Shown here: positions 18,077 to 25,780 of the stretch, piece by piece
How the letters are laid out: the number at the start of each line of letters is the position of its first letter
How positions within the stretch are numbered: the stretch's first letter is position 1
NCBI RefSeq assembly: GCF_900110885.1
Contig: NZ_FOFJ01000017.1
Coordinates: forward strand, 1-64,000
Direction: 5' to 3'
DNA length: 64,000 bases
Source: Azotobacter beijerinckii
Lineage (GTDB): Bacteria; Pseudomonadota; Gammaproteobacteria; Pseudomonadales; Pseudomonadaceae
Translations under genes and position numbers: made by a program
The notes under the pieces: generated by a model
Databases searched by the model: none
What the model saw: only the letters and a program-made list of their open reading frames with translations
What the model was told of the DNA's origin: nothing

Positions 18077-19040
18077 CGCTCGAGCGATTCCGTCTCGCGT
18101 CGCGATCCTGCTGAACCCCCGCAGCGGGCATGTCCAGCGTCGACTGCCCGCACTGCGCCGGATCGCCGCCTCGGTGCCCGAGGTGCAATTGCAGGAAGCA
18201 TCCAGCCCACAGGACATTGCCCAGGCCCTGCGGGACTGGCGTGCCGCAGGACCTCTGGACCTGCTGGTGGTCATGGGCGGGGACGGCACCTTGCAGGCCG
18301 CGCTGACTGCGCTCCTCCAGGAGCAGGCCGGTGACCTGCCCGGGTTGTTGGTCGTGCCTGGAGGCACGACCAACATGAGCGCGGCCGACTTTGGCGCACG
18401 CTTGAAACCCGAGGCCGCCTTGCGCGCCTTGTCGGCATGGCTCCAAGGCGAGGGAGCGCCACCGAAAACCGTGGAACGCGCGGTTCTGCGTGTCGAGAGC
18501 GAGAGCAGCCGTGGGCCTCAGTTCGGGATGTTTTTCGGAGCAGGAGCCATCCTCAACGGCGTGCGCTACTTCCACCAACACATTCGCCCGACCGGTCTGC
18601 GCGGGGTGCTAGGGCCGGCACTGGCCTTCGGCCGCCTGCTGCTCTCGCTGCTCCGCAACCAGCCGCACCCGCTGCTGCCGGCGATGCCCGCCCACCTGAG
18701 CGCGGCAGACGGCGACTGGAAGAGCGATTGGTTGCTGGTGCTGGCCTCGACCTTGGACAGGCTGCTGGTCGGCTGCCGGCCCTATTGGGGCACAGAGCAA
18801 GCCCCTGTGCATTTCACCGCCATCATGCACCGTCCCCGCCGCCTGCTCCGGGTATTGCCGCCCCTGTTGTGTGGGCGCGGCGCGGCAGTCGCTCATGAGC
18901 AAGACGGCTACATCAGCCGCAATCTCAACGCGCTGAGCCTGAGCGGAACCGGCGATTTCATGCTCGACGGAGAACTGTTCCAAGCTCAGGAACCCATTCG
19001 TCTTTCCGCCACATCCCCGCTGCGCTTCCTGACCTTTTGA
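18069..19040 (+). CDS. Diacylglycerol-kinase-like lipid kinase, probable ceramide kinase
   Basis: A 323-residue lipid kinase of the DAGK catalytic family (YegS, DgkB, eukaryotic CerK/SphK). The nucleotide loop is MGGDGTLQAAL (GGDGT at residues 70-74), and the second motif is VVPGGTTNMSAADFG, where most family members have PLGTxN; the start has the usual AILLNPRSG. In Caulobacter a kinase of this family phosphorylates ceramide on the way to ceramide phosphoglycerate, so ceramide-1-phosphate is the likely product here. The gene overlaps the CDP-alcohol phosphatidyltransferase gene by eight bases and is followed after nine bases by the Tam41-like gene, giving a three-gene module. Confidence 0.83.
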   Translation: MPDARAIPSRVAILLNPRSGHVQRRLPALRRIAASVPEVQLQEASSPQDIAQALRDWRAAGPLDLLVVMGGDGTLQAALTALLQEQAGDLPGLLVVPGGTTNMSAADFGARLKPEAALRALSAWLQGEGAPPKTVERAVLRVESESSRGPQFGMFFGAGAILNGVRYFHQHIRPTGLRGVLGPALAFGRLLLSLLRNQPHPLLPAMPAHLSAADGDWKSDWLLVLASTLDRLLVGCRPYWGTEQAPVHFTAIMHRPRRLLRVLPPLLCGRGAAVAHEQDGYISRNLNALSLSGTGDFMLDGELFQAQEPIRLSATSPLRFLTF

Positions 19041-19049
19041 GGCAAGCCG

Positions 19050-20009
19050 ATGCTTAACCTGCCTACACCTCCGACGGCCCTGCTCGCCGAAGTCGCCGAG
19101 CAATGCGCCCAGCCGGTTGCCGAGGAGCTTCACACCCTCAGCCGCGAAGTGCATGCCCGCTTCGGCGATGCCCTCAGCGCCGTCCTGTTCTACGGCTCCT
19201 GCCTGCGCAGCGGCGACCCGACCGAAGGCCTGGTCGATCTCTATGCGATCGTCGACGATTATTCGACCGCGCATTCGAGCCTTCTGCTGCGCGTGGCCAA
19301 TGCCTGGCTGCCACCCAACGTGATCCACCTGCAGACGCTCACGACGGGCGGCCGAAGCCTGCGGGCAAAATGCGCAGTGCTTTCCCTGCGGGATCTCGAG
19401 CGGGGTACCGCCTGCTGGTTTCAAAGCTACCTGTGGGGACGCTTCGCTCAACCTTCGCGCCTGGTCTATCGCCGGGACGAACATGTCGAGCAGCGAATCC
19501 ATCGGGCCCTGGCCCGTGCCGCCATGACCCTCATCGGCCAGACCCTGCCCTGCCAGCCGGAGCGCTTCGATAGCGAAACCCTCTGGCAGCGGGCTCTGGC
19601 GCTGAGCTATGGCACCGAGCTACGTCCGGAGGCAGCCGATCGCCCCACCCAGCTGGTTCGGCACGACAGCGCCCATTATCGTCGCCTGACCCAGGCCGCC
19701 GTCCCGGCGATCGCCGGCATGGAGCCGATTGCCGGCGAAACCGACGCCTATCGCAACCTCCTGTCTCCCGCGGCCTGCCGGCAGAATGCAAGGCGCTGGC
19801 GGCTAAGACGCGTACAGGGGCGAATATTGAACGTGGCGCGCCTAGTAAAGTCGTTTTTCACCTTCGAGAATGGCGTCGACTACGTCGTCTGGAAGCTGGA
19901 ACGACACCTGGGCCAGCCCATCGAGATCACGCCGCGCTTGCGCCGCTTTCCCTTGATCTTCGGCTGGCCGCTGCTCTGGCGACTGCTGAAAGAACGACGC
20001 CTGCATTAG
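19050..20009 (+). CDS. Tam41/Mmp37-like CTP:lipid-phosphate cytidylyltransferase
   Basis: A 319-residue soluble protein. The motif LFYGSCLRSG (GS at residues 49-50), then VDLYAIVDDYSTAH (Asp63, Val-Asp-Asp 68-70, His75), matches mitochondrial Tam41, whose form is GSGVY then LDFVFTVDDPVAWH. Further on, RAKCAVLSLRDLE and SYLWGRFAQPSRLVY correspond to the KYGV and AGRxxKP blocks of Tam41. Tam41 makes CDP-diacylglycerol from phosphatidate and CTP and is unrelated to CdsA. With a lipid kinase upstream and a CDP-alcohol phosphatidyltransferase in the same operon, the expected substrate is ceramide-1-phosphate and the product CDP-ceramide; this is inference from motifs and context. Recognition is by eye, so a remote nucleotidyltransferase is the alternative. 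Confidence 0.7.
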   Translation: MLNLPTPPTALLAEVAEQCAQPVAEELHTLSREVHARFGDALSAVLFYGSCLRSGDPTEGLVDLYAIVDDYSTAHSSLLLRVANAWLPPNVIHLQTLTTGGRSLRAKCAVLSLRDLERGTACWFQSYLWGRFAQPSRLVYRRDEHVEQRIHRALARAAMTLIGQTLPCQPERFDSETLWQRALALSYGTELRPEAADRPTQLVRHDSAHYRRLTQAAVPAIAGMEPIAGETDAYRNLLSPAACRQNARRWRLRRVQGRILNVARLVKSFFTFENGVDYVVWKLERHLGQPIEITPRLRRFPLIFGWPLLWRLLKERRLH

Positions 20010-20096
20010 CGCCCGCTATCGATCGGTACATTTCCGAGCCCCGAACCTGTTCGGCCAGGGCGGCCGCCTGAGCGCGATACGGCTCGCCCTCGGCCT

Positions 20097-21881
20097 TCAG
20101 CCCTCCCTCGCCGCCACCTTCCCGAGATAACCGACAATCGCCTCGGCTCCCCGGGCGCCGCTCTGCCCCGGCTCGACCAGACCGAGGGTGTCCCGCAGGT
20201 AGTCGCGCTGGCGCTGCTCGAAGTCCCGGTGCGAACGCACCGCACCGTCGATGGCCGCCTCCAGGTCGTCGATCTCCGTCAGTACCGGCCCGAGATGCCA
20301 GAACCGATAATGCAGATCCTCCTGCCAGGCGACCTTGCGCGGATTCAGGAACAGGCAGGGCCGGGGCCGGGTGAGGAACTCGACCACCTGACTGCTGACG
20401 TCGCCGAGGTAGATGTCGGCAGCCAGGGTGTAGGTCATGTCGACGCAGCGGTCGCTGCCCAAGTCGATATGCATGTGGGGGTATTTCCGATACTCGCGGA
20501 AAGCTTCGTACTTGGCCGGGGTCGGCGCATCGAACAGGCGGATGTGCGGCGCGAAGATCAGGTTGTAAGTGGTGCTGCGGGCAAAATGGTCAAGCACCTG
20601 ACGGCCGATCAGCGGCCAGGAGGAAAGACTTTCCTCGAAGTGCGGGCTATAGAGCACGGTCGGCCGGTCGTTGTCGAACAGACGGGGCCGTTCGCCGTTC
20701 TGTCGGGCGATCCAGTCGAGCTTGGCATAGATGCCGGAGACGAAGTGGCCAGGCTTCGCATAGCCCAGTTCGAGCAGGCGGCGGGCCTCCTTTTCGCCGG
20801 GCATCAGCAGAAAATCGAAGAGCGCCAGTTCCGGAGCGAACGCCACGGCACGGTCGCCGGCGCCGTGCTTGGTGCGGATCAGCTTCAAGCTCGCGGGACA
20901 GATCTGGCGCAGATAGAGCGAGGTGCGCTCGGTCGTGACGACCGCATCGAACCCGGAAAAGTACAGGCGGTTCGCCCGCAGGACCCGCTTCTTGCTGCCG
21001 ACGGCTCCGTCCCGGTGGCGAGTCCAGACCGACCAGGGTCGGTACAACTGATCGAAGTGCAGCGCAACCGGCCCGACCCGCTCGCGAATCAGACGGCGGG
21101 CGAATTGCAAGTTCTGCCGCGAGCCGACGATATGCACCTCCAGGTCCGGGTAACGCTGCGCCATGGCCACCGCGATCGGCAGGGAATGAAGGATCTGGTG
21201 GATCTGGGCGATATAGGAAAAGCAGATCCGGGGACGGACCAGCGGATCGCCCGATCCAGGCGTGCCCGCCGTCTTCGCCCAGCGCTGCAGCCGATCGTGA
21301 CAGATCGCGTGATCGTCCAGGTGCGACAGACGCGCCAGGACCATAGACAGGCCGTAGGCGAGCAGGGCGACCAGCTCGCCGCTCTCAGTCACTCTCTGCA
21401 GTCCTGGGTGGGGTCCGTCGAGAAAGCCGTCCTTGACGATCCAGGCCACATGGGCGGTGATCTGCGCGGCGGCACCGGCCCACATCAGCCTCTCGATGAA
21501 ACTCTCGGTGAGATAGGGCAGGACGCAGCGGAACAGCAAGCCGGCGGCGATTGCCCAGACGGGAATGACGATCCAGAAATCCGCCTGCTCGATCTCGCTG
21601 CCCCCGATCAGCAGCATCCCCGCGCATCCCATGAACCAATGGTCGCGGACCAGAGGGTTGCCCCCGTTGGAGAACGCCTGGAAAAGCGCGAACGCCAGCC
21701 CCAGCAGCAGGACCAGATCGCCCGACACGTCCAGAGGCGAAGCCCCGTGCCAGATCAACACGCTCCCGGAAAGCTGCGCCACGATCATCGCCAGCGCATA
21801 AAGCGCGGCACCGATCAACAGCCTCTGCGCCGGCGACAGCGGCCATCGGCTACGGCGGCCTCCCCTACACCCCGCCATCAT
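20097..21881 (-). CDS. TagF-like CDP-glycerol glycerophosphotransferase with membrane N-terminus
   Basis: A 594-residue protein. Roughly residues 15-180 hold five or six hydrophobic segments, and the remaining part is a GT-B-like glycosyl/glycerophosphotransferase domain. The C-terminal motif TVLYSPHFEESLSSW, FAPHIRLFD, HIDLGSDRCVDMTYTLAADIYLGDVSSQVVEFL and RPCLFLNP resembles teichoic-acid polymerases of the TagB/TagF family (H-x-x-x and D-x-S-S motifs). I chose the ATG ending at 21881, preceded by GGAGAGG. It would transfer glycerol phosphate or a similar unit from a CDP donor, possibly supplied by one of the two nucleotidyltransferases of the island. Convergent with the Tam41-like gene. Confidence 0.72.
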   Translation of the reverse strand: MMAGCRGGRRSRWPLSPAQRLLIGAALYALAMIVAQLSGSVLIWHGASPLDVSGDLVLLLGLAFALFQAFSNGGNPLVRDHWFMGCAGMLLIGGSEIEQADFWIVIPVWAIAAGLLFRCVLPYLTESFIERLMWAGAAAQITAHVAWIVKDGFLDGPHPGLQRVTESGELVALLAYGLSMVLARLSHLDDHAICHDRLQRWAKTAGTPGSGDPLVRPRICFSYIAQIHQILHSLPIAVAMAQRYPDLEVHIVGSRQNLQFARRLIRERVGPVALHFDQLYRPWSVWTRHRDGAVGSKKRVLRANRLYFSGFDAVVTTERTSLYLRQICPASLKLIRTKHGAGDRAVAFAPELALFDFLLMPGEKEARRLLELGYAKPGHFVSGIYAKLDWIARQNGERPRLFDNDRPTVLYSPHFEESLSSWPLIGRQVLDHFARSTTYNLIFAPHIRLFDAPTPAKYEAFREYRKYPHMHIDLGSDRCVDMTYTLAADIYLGDVSSQVVEFLTRPRPCLFLNPRKVAWQEDLHYRFWHLGPVLTEIDDLEAAIDGAVRSHRDFEQRQRDYLRDTLGLVEPGQSGARGAEAIVGYLGKVAAREG

Positions 21882-22264
21882 GCAACCTCTCCAAATCCTG
21901 TTATTATCGGGCCGGAAACAGACGTGGAACATACACCAACTTGGCATACATCGCTCCTGCGGCTGCCGGGCCCCTCTGAAAGTCCCGAGACCTCGGTCTC
22001 TTTCGGTGTTCGTGACTTATCCACCCAAGAGATCTTCCCGCATCACCGAGACGTTTTTGGAGCATGGCCAGCGGGGATCCAGCCAGAAGCCTCATAGATT
22101 CCCGCCTTCGCCGCAGATGTTGCCGATTGGATTGCCGGGCTAATCAGCCTGTCTTGGCTATTGCCGGCACTTAATACAGACGACACCCCGCAAGCCCTAC
22201 CCAACCGATGCCGGCGATGGGAATGGGCCGTTGTCTTATTCAACATATTGGCAGGAGGTACCCC

Positions 22265-23032
22265 ATGGAAAAGACCCAAGAACACAGCGAGATTCCTGCG
22301 CCCAAGCGCAAACGCAAGCATCGCCCCAGCGTCGCCGTCGGCCTGTGGATCATCAAGCGCCTGGAGAACGTGATCCGGCGCTACTCGACCGTCGGCGACT
22401 CCCCGTTCTTCGATAACAAGCACTTCCCCTGGATTCCCACCCTGGAGGCCAACTGGGAAAACGTCCTCCGGGAAGTGGAACTGGTCCTGAAGGATCGCGA
22501 GCGGCTGCCGAACTTCCAGGACATCTCCAAGGATCAGGTGAGCCTCACCCAGGACGACCAGTGGAAGACCTTCTTCCTCTATGGCTACGGCTACAAGATG
22601 GACGGCAACTGCACCCGCTGCCCCGAGACGACGAAGCTGGTCGAGTCGATTCCGGGGATGTTCACCGCCTTCTTTTCGATCCTGGAGCCCGGCAAGACCA
22701 TTCGGCAGCACCGCGGCCCCTATAACGGCCTGCTGCGTGCCCATCTGGGCGTGATAGTGCCGAAGGACAAGGAGAAGTGCCGGATTCGGGTGGGCGACCA
22801 GGTTCGCCATTGGGAGACCGGCCAGTGCATGGTCTTCGACGACACCTATCCCCATCAGGTCTGGAACGAGACCGACGAAAGGCGCGTCGTGCTGTTCCTG
22901 GACGTACAGCGACCGCTGGCCTGGCCGGGGCGGATTTTCAACAAGCTCGTACTCCAGCTCATTCGCTGGTCGCCCTTCATCCAAGATGCGCGGCGCAACC
23001 ACCGTGCCTGGGAAGAGGGCCTGGAGCGCTAA
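22265..23032 (+). CDS. Aspartyl/asparaginyl beta-hydroxylase family, LpxO-like lipid hydroxylase (1)
   Basis: A 255-residue Fe(II)/2-oxoglutarate dioxygenase. The double-stranded beta-helix core has the first metal His in TIRQHRGPYNGLLRAHLGVIVP and the second in VFDDTYPHQVWNETDERRVVLFLDVQRP. An N-terminal basic stretch and the DSPFFDNKHFPW segment are typical of LpxO and its relatives, which hydroxylate acyl chains of lipid A. A strong ribosome site AGGAGGT (22253-22259) fixes the ATG at 22265. It faces a second homologue tail to tail. Given the neighbouring lipid genes, its substrate may be the acyl chain of the sphingolipid or of lipid A. Confidence 0.85.
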   Translation: MEKTQEHSEIPAPKRKRKHRPSVAVGLWIIKRLENVIRRYSTVGDSPFFDNKHFPWIPTLEANWENVLREVELVLKDRERLPNFQDISKDQVSLTQDDQWKTFFLYGYGYKMDGNCTRCPETTKLVESIPGMFTAFFSILEPGKTIRQHRGPYNGLLRAHLGVIVPKDKEKCRIRVGDQVRHWETGQCMVFDDTYPHQVWNETDERRVVLFLDVQRPLAWPGRIFNKLVLQLIRWSPFIQDARRNHRAWEEGLER

Positions 23033-23098
23033 GGACTCCAGCACCGGCTCGCCCCTTGACGCTCTCGAGCAGCCAGGGGCCGAGCCGGGTCGGGGCGA

Positions 23099-23869
23099 TC
23101 AGCCGTCCAGCAGCTTGTGCGCCCGGCTCCAGGCGGCCAGGTTGTTGCGCGCCTCCTGTACGAACGGGCTGCGGCGTATCGCACCGATGAACAGATCGCC
23201 CAGCAGGCGTCCCGGCAGGCGCAGGGGGCGCTTGAACTGGATCAGCAGCACTGCGCGGGTCTGGTTCGTGTCGTTCCAGACCTCATGCGGATAGGTGTCG
23301 TCGAAGACGATGCACTGGCCGGGCTCCCAGTAGAGAGTCTCGTTGCCGACCTGAATCCGGCAGTCTTCCTTGGCTTCCGGCACGACCAGCGCCAGGTGGC
23401 AAGTGATGATTCGCTTGGTCACCCCGGTATGCAGCGGAATGTGGGCGCCCGGGCCGAGTATCGAGAAGAAGGCGCTGTTGAGGTCGGGCACCACCGACAG
23501 CGCCTGGGCCGTTTGCGGGCATAGCCGGCAGCCTTCCTCGATCCGGTAGCCGTAGCCCCAGAGGAAGAACGAGTGCCAGTTGTGGTCCTTGGCGATGCGC
23601 CGGTGATCCGGGGAAATGTCGCGCAGGGCGGGGATCGGCGTGTTCCGCTGCATCAGCTGGTCGAACTCGGCACGAATCGCCGGCCAATGGGCCTCCAGCT
23701 CCGCCGTCCACGGGAACTGCTGCTTGTCGAAGGCCTCCGGGTCCCCCACCAGGGAGTTCCTGGCCAGGAAGCGGTTGAACAGCGGCCGCAGTTTCTTGCC
23801 GGCTCTGTACAAGAGACCGCGCTTGACCTTGTCCGCCTTCACAACACCAGCTAAAGCCGCATCGCTCAT
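23099..23869 (-). CDS. Aspartyl/asparaginyl beta-hydroxylase family, LpxO-like lipid hydroxylase (2)
   Basis: A 256-residue homologue of the preceding dioxygenase, on the other strand and ending 66 bases from it. Metal-binding His residues lie in HIPLHTGVTKRIITCHLALVVP and CIVFDDTYPHEVWNDTNQTRAVLLIQFKRP. The two proteins share the FFLWGYGYRIE/FFLYGYGYKMD and CRLCPQT/CTRCPET blocks, so they are ancient paralogs with possibly different chain or position specificity. The ATG ending at 23869 is chosen because GAGGATC precedes it at proper distance; the ATG ten codons upstream lacks one. Product is probably a 2-hydroxylated acyl lipid. Confidence 0.85.
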   Translation of the reverse strand: MSDAALAGVVKADKVKRGLLYRAGKKLRPLFNRFLARNSLVGDPEAFDKQQFPWTAELEAHWPAIRAEFDQLMQRNTPIPALRDISPDHRRIAKDHNWHSFFLWGYGYRIEEGCRLCPQTAQALSVVPDLNSAFFSILGPGAHIPLHTGVTKRIITCHLALVVPEAKEDCRIQVGNETLYWEPGQCIVFDDTYPHEVWNDTNQTRAVLLIQFKRPLRLPGRLLGDLFIGAIRRSPFVQEARNNLAAWSRAHKLLDG

Positions 23870-23933
23870 TCCGGGATCCTCAATTCCTGCCAGAGACATT
23901 TGGGCAACGGCATCGCCCCTCTGGCAACGCCCG

Positions 23934-23950
23934 GCCCGACAAAGTCGGGC
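23934..23950. promoter_or_regulatory. Small hairpin upstream of LpxO-like gene 2
   Basis: GCCCGAC and GTCGGGC are separated by AAA, giving a compact 7-bp stem about 65 bases upstream of the minus-strand LpxO-like start. No T-run follows on either strand in a terminator position. It may be a leader hairpin or a chance repeat. Confidence 0.4.
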
Positions 23951-23967
23951 ATCCTCTCATGCTGTAA

Positions 23968-24000
23968 TTTATTTGTGAATCTTGTCGTTTATTTGTGAAT
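23968..24000 (+). repeat. Two 13-bp direct repeats in a divergent promoter
   Basis: TTTATTTGTGAAT occurs at 23968-23980 and again at 23988-24000, a 20-base period, between the minus-strand LpxO-like gene and the plus-strand metallophosphoesterase gene. Direct repeats two helical turns apart are typical of response-regulator sites such as PhoP or OmpR types, but the exact motif is not one I can assign. Confidence 0.6.
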
Positions 24001-24100
24001 ACTGTTATAGGGCTTTTGCTCGGCTGACACTTCCGGACATATAGAACAAGCATAAGGCCCTCGACGTGGCCTCATCCGTACGCAGGCACTTTTCGCCACA

Positions 24101-24940
24101 ATGACGAGTATTTTGCACATTTCCGACACCCATTTCGGCACCGAACGGCAACTGATCGTGGAGGCCATGGAGGCGCACGTGCGCGAACAGGGCGCCGACC
24201 TGCTGGTGCTGTCGGGGGACATCACCCAGCGCGCGCGGCGCCAACAGTTCGCCGCCGCACAGGCCTTCGTCCGGCGCCTGAAGAGTTACGGCATCCCGGA
24301 AACCCTGGTGATTCCCGGCAACCACGACCTCCCCCCGGTGCACAACCCACTGTTGCGCCTTCTGTGCCCCTACGGCGACTATCGCCGGCACTTCGGCCAG
24401 GAACTGGAGCCGATCTTCGAGAACGACGAGCTACTGCTGATCGGCCTGAACACCACCCATCCCATGCGCCGCAAGGACGGCCGGGTGACCGCCGACCAGG
24501 TGCGTGCGGTCTGCGCGCGGCTGCGCCACTGCGATCCGGCCAAATTACGCATCGTGGTGGCCCATCAGCCCTTCGGCTTGATGGTGCCCTCGGACTTTCA
24601 CAACATCCAGCGCGGCGCGCGAACGGCGCTGATGCGCTGGGCCGAGGCGGGCCTGGACATCGTGATGGGCGGGCACATCCACCTGCCCTATGTCCTGCCG
24701 CTGAGCGGCCAGTATCCCGAGCTGACACGGGAGATCTGGACGGTGCAGGCGGGCACCGCGCTGTCCTGCCGGGTGCGCGGCGGCCTGCCGAACTCGTTCA
24801 ATCGGCTGTACCTGAGCAGTGCGCAGGGCAAGCAGGCGAGGGTCGAACGCTGGGACTACCACGCCCCGAGCGGCCGGTTCGCGCTCGGGGCGCATTTCGA
24901 TCTGCACTGGCCCCCCGCCGGTCTCGCCCTCTCCGCCTGA
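24101..24940 (+). CDS. Calcineurin-like metallophosphoesterase
   Basis: A 279-residue phosphoesterase with the full metal set: ILHISDTHFG (D-x-H), LVLSGDITQRA (GD), IPGNHDLPP (GNHD), the lone His of VVAHQPFG and GGHIHLPY (GHxH). This resembles CpdA/Icc-type and class III phosphodiesterases, which hydrolyse phosphodiesters such as cAMP. The length agrees. It starts close to the divergent region of the LpxO-like gene but has no other link to the lipid island. The substrate is unknown. Confidence 0.9.
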   Translation: MTSILHISDTHFGTERQLIVEAMEAHVREQGADLLVLSGDITQRARRQQFAAAQAFVRRLKSYGIPETLVIPGNHDLPPVHNPLLRLLCPYGDYRRHFGQELEPIFENDELLLIGLNTTHPMRRKDGRVTADQVRAVCARLRHCDPAKLRIVVAHQPFGLMVPSDFHNIQRGARTALMRWAEAGLDIVMGGHIHLPYVLPLSGQYPELTREIWTVQAGTALSCRVRGGLPNSFNRLYLSSAQGKQARVERWDYHAPSGRFALGAHFDLHWPPAGLALSA

Positions 24941-25217
24941 GCGCTCCGGCATGGCCAGGGCTCGATGCCCGGCCTCCTACGGTGGTACTGACCCACCCGG
25001 AATCCATGGCGCAGCGCCGAGGGACGAGCGGCGAGATCCTCGGACATCTCCGGGGCTGCCGAAGGCCCCGGCAAGAACGCCCGCCGATCGCCAACGCCCA
25101 GCAAGCGCTTCCATGGCCATTCGAAGATCTACTATCATGCTGAATCGTTTTATCACGTAGTTTTCACCGACGACCGCTCATGCGGGAAGTCTTGTCAAAC
25201 GAAACTCCAAGCACTAA

Positions 25218-25633
25218 GGTAACGCTATCTCAGCAACAAGCTCCGGGCCGGGACGCAGGTTCACCCCCTGCCCGCACGGGGAGGAAAGCCTTAGTGGTGA
25301 TTGAAAAACAACAAGATGACGGCAAAAGAGTCTGCCTTGTATAGGCAGACACACAAAGATAGCGCTGTCTAAGTACCGAGGTGCCTTATGCTCCCATCAC
25401 TCCCGACAATGCCGAACACAGGCGGCGCCCGACCCCGCCTCCCCCGGGCGCCCAGCCTGCATCACGACGCCCCCCTCACAGCAGAGGCTCCGCACCGGCT
25501 TTCCCCAAGCGTGCAGTGCGGCGCAATACAGACTGCCAGTGACCGGGCGGCCCTCTCGCGGCCTTCCGGTCGGAGCAGGCGGGGCAGGGCTGCTTCGCTG
25601 CAGCACTTCGAGTACGCCAAGGACAGCGCTGTC
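25218..25633. promoter_or_regulatory. Three copies of an operator-like palindrome upstream of the sugar transporter
   Basis: GACAGCGCTGTC at 25622-25633 is a perfect 12-bp palindrome. GATAGCGCTGTC at 25358-25369 and GGTAACGCTATC at 25218-25229 are close variants, and all three are followed by T and then by an A-rich base (TCTAA, TCTAA, TCTCA). Symmetric sites with a central CG of this kind are typical of LacI-family sugar regulators. The rest of the 840-base gap (24941-25780) holds no convincing gene. Confidence 0.6.
25330..25350 (+). promoter_or_regulatory. Hairpin in the transporter leader
   Basis: GTCTGCCT and AGGCAGAC are exact inverted repeats around a TGTAT loop, giving an 8-bp stem. 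It lies eight bases before the middle operator-like palindrome. It is followed by ACACAAAG rather than a T-run, so it is not a standard terminator. Confidence 0.45.
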
Positions 25634-25750
25634 TAATCCGCGACGGCAAGCCGGCAAGCGGCTCCCCGTTTAGTCCGGGGACGCCAGGGCCCCAGAATCG
25701 AAACTTCCCCTGAACGGTACCCGCCCGTCCTCGGCGGAGTACTCCCTGAG

Positions 25751-25768
25751 CAACAACCACAAAAATAA
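25751..25768 (+). promoter_or_regulatory. CA-rich motif before the transporter start, possible Hfq/Crc site
   Basis: The stretch CAACAACCACAAAAATAA directly precedes the AAGGA of the MFS gene. In Pseudomonas, AAnAAnAA-type motifs at ribosome sites are bound by Hfq with Crc to block translation of catabolic genes when preferred carbon is present. The match is by eye. Confidence 0.5.
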
Positions 25769-25780
25769 AGGAAATGCAGG

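Noticed and set aside
25200..25380. Riboswitch in the leader of the sugar transporter
   Set aside because: A GC-rich fold and one hairpin are present, but no known aptamer core could be matched; palindromes explain the region better.
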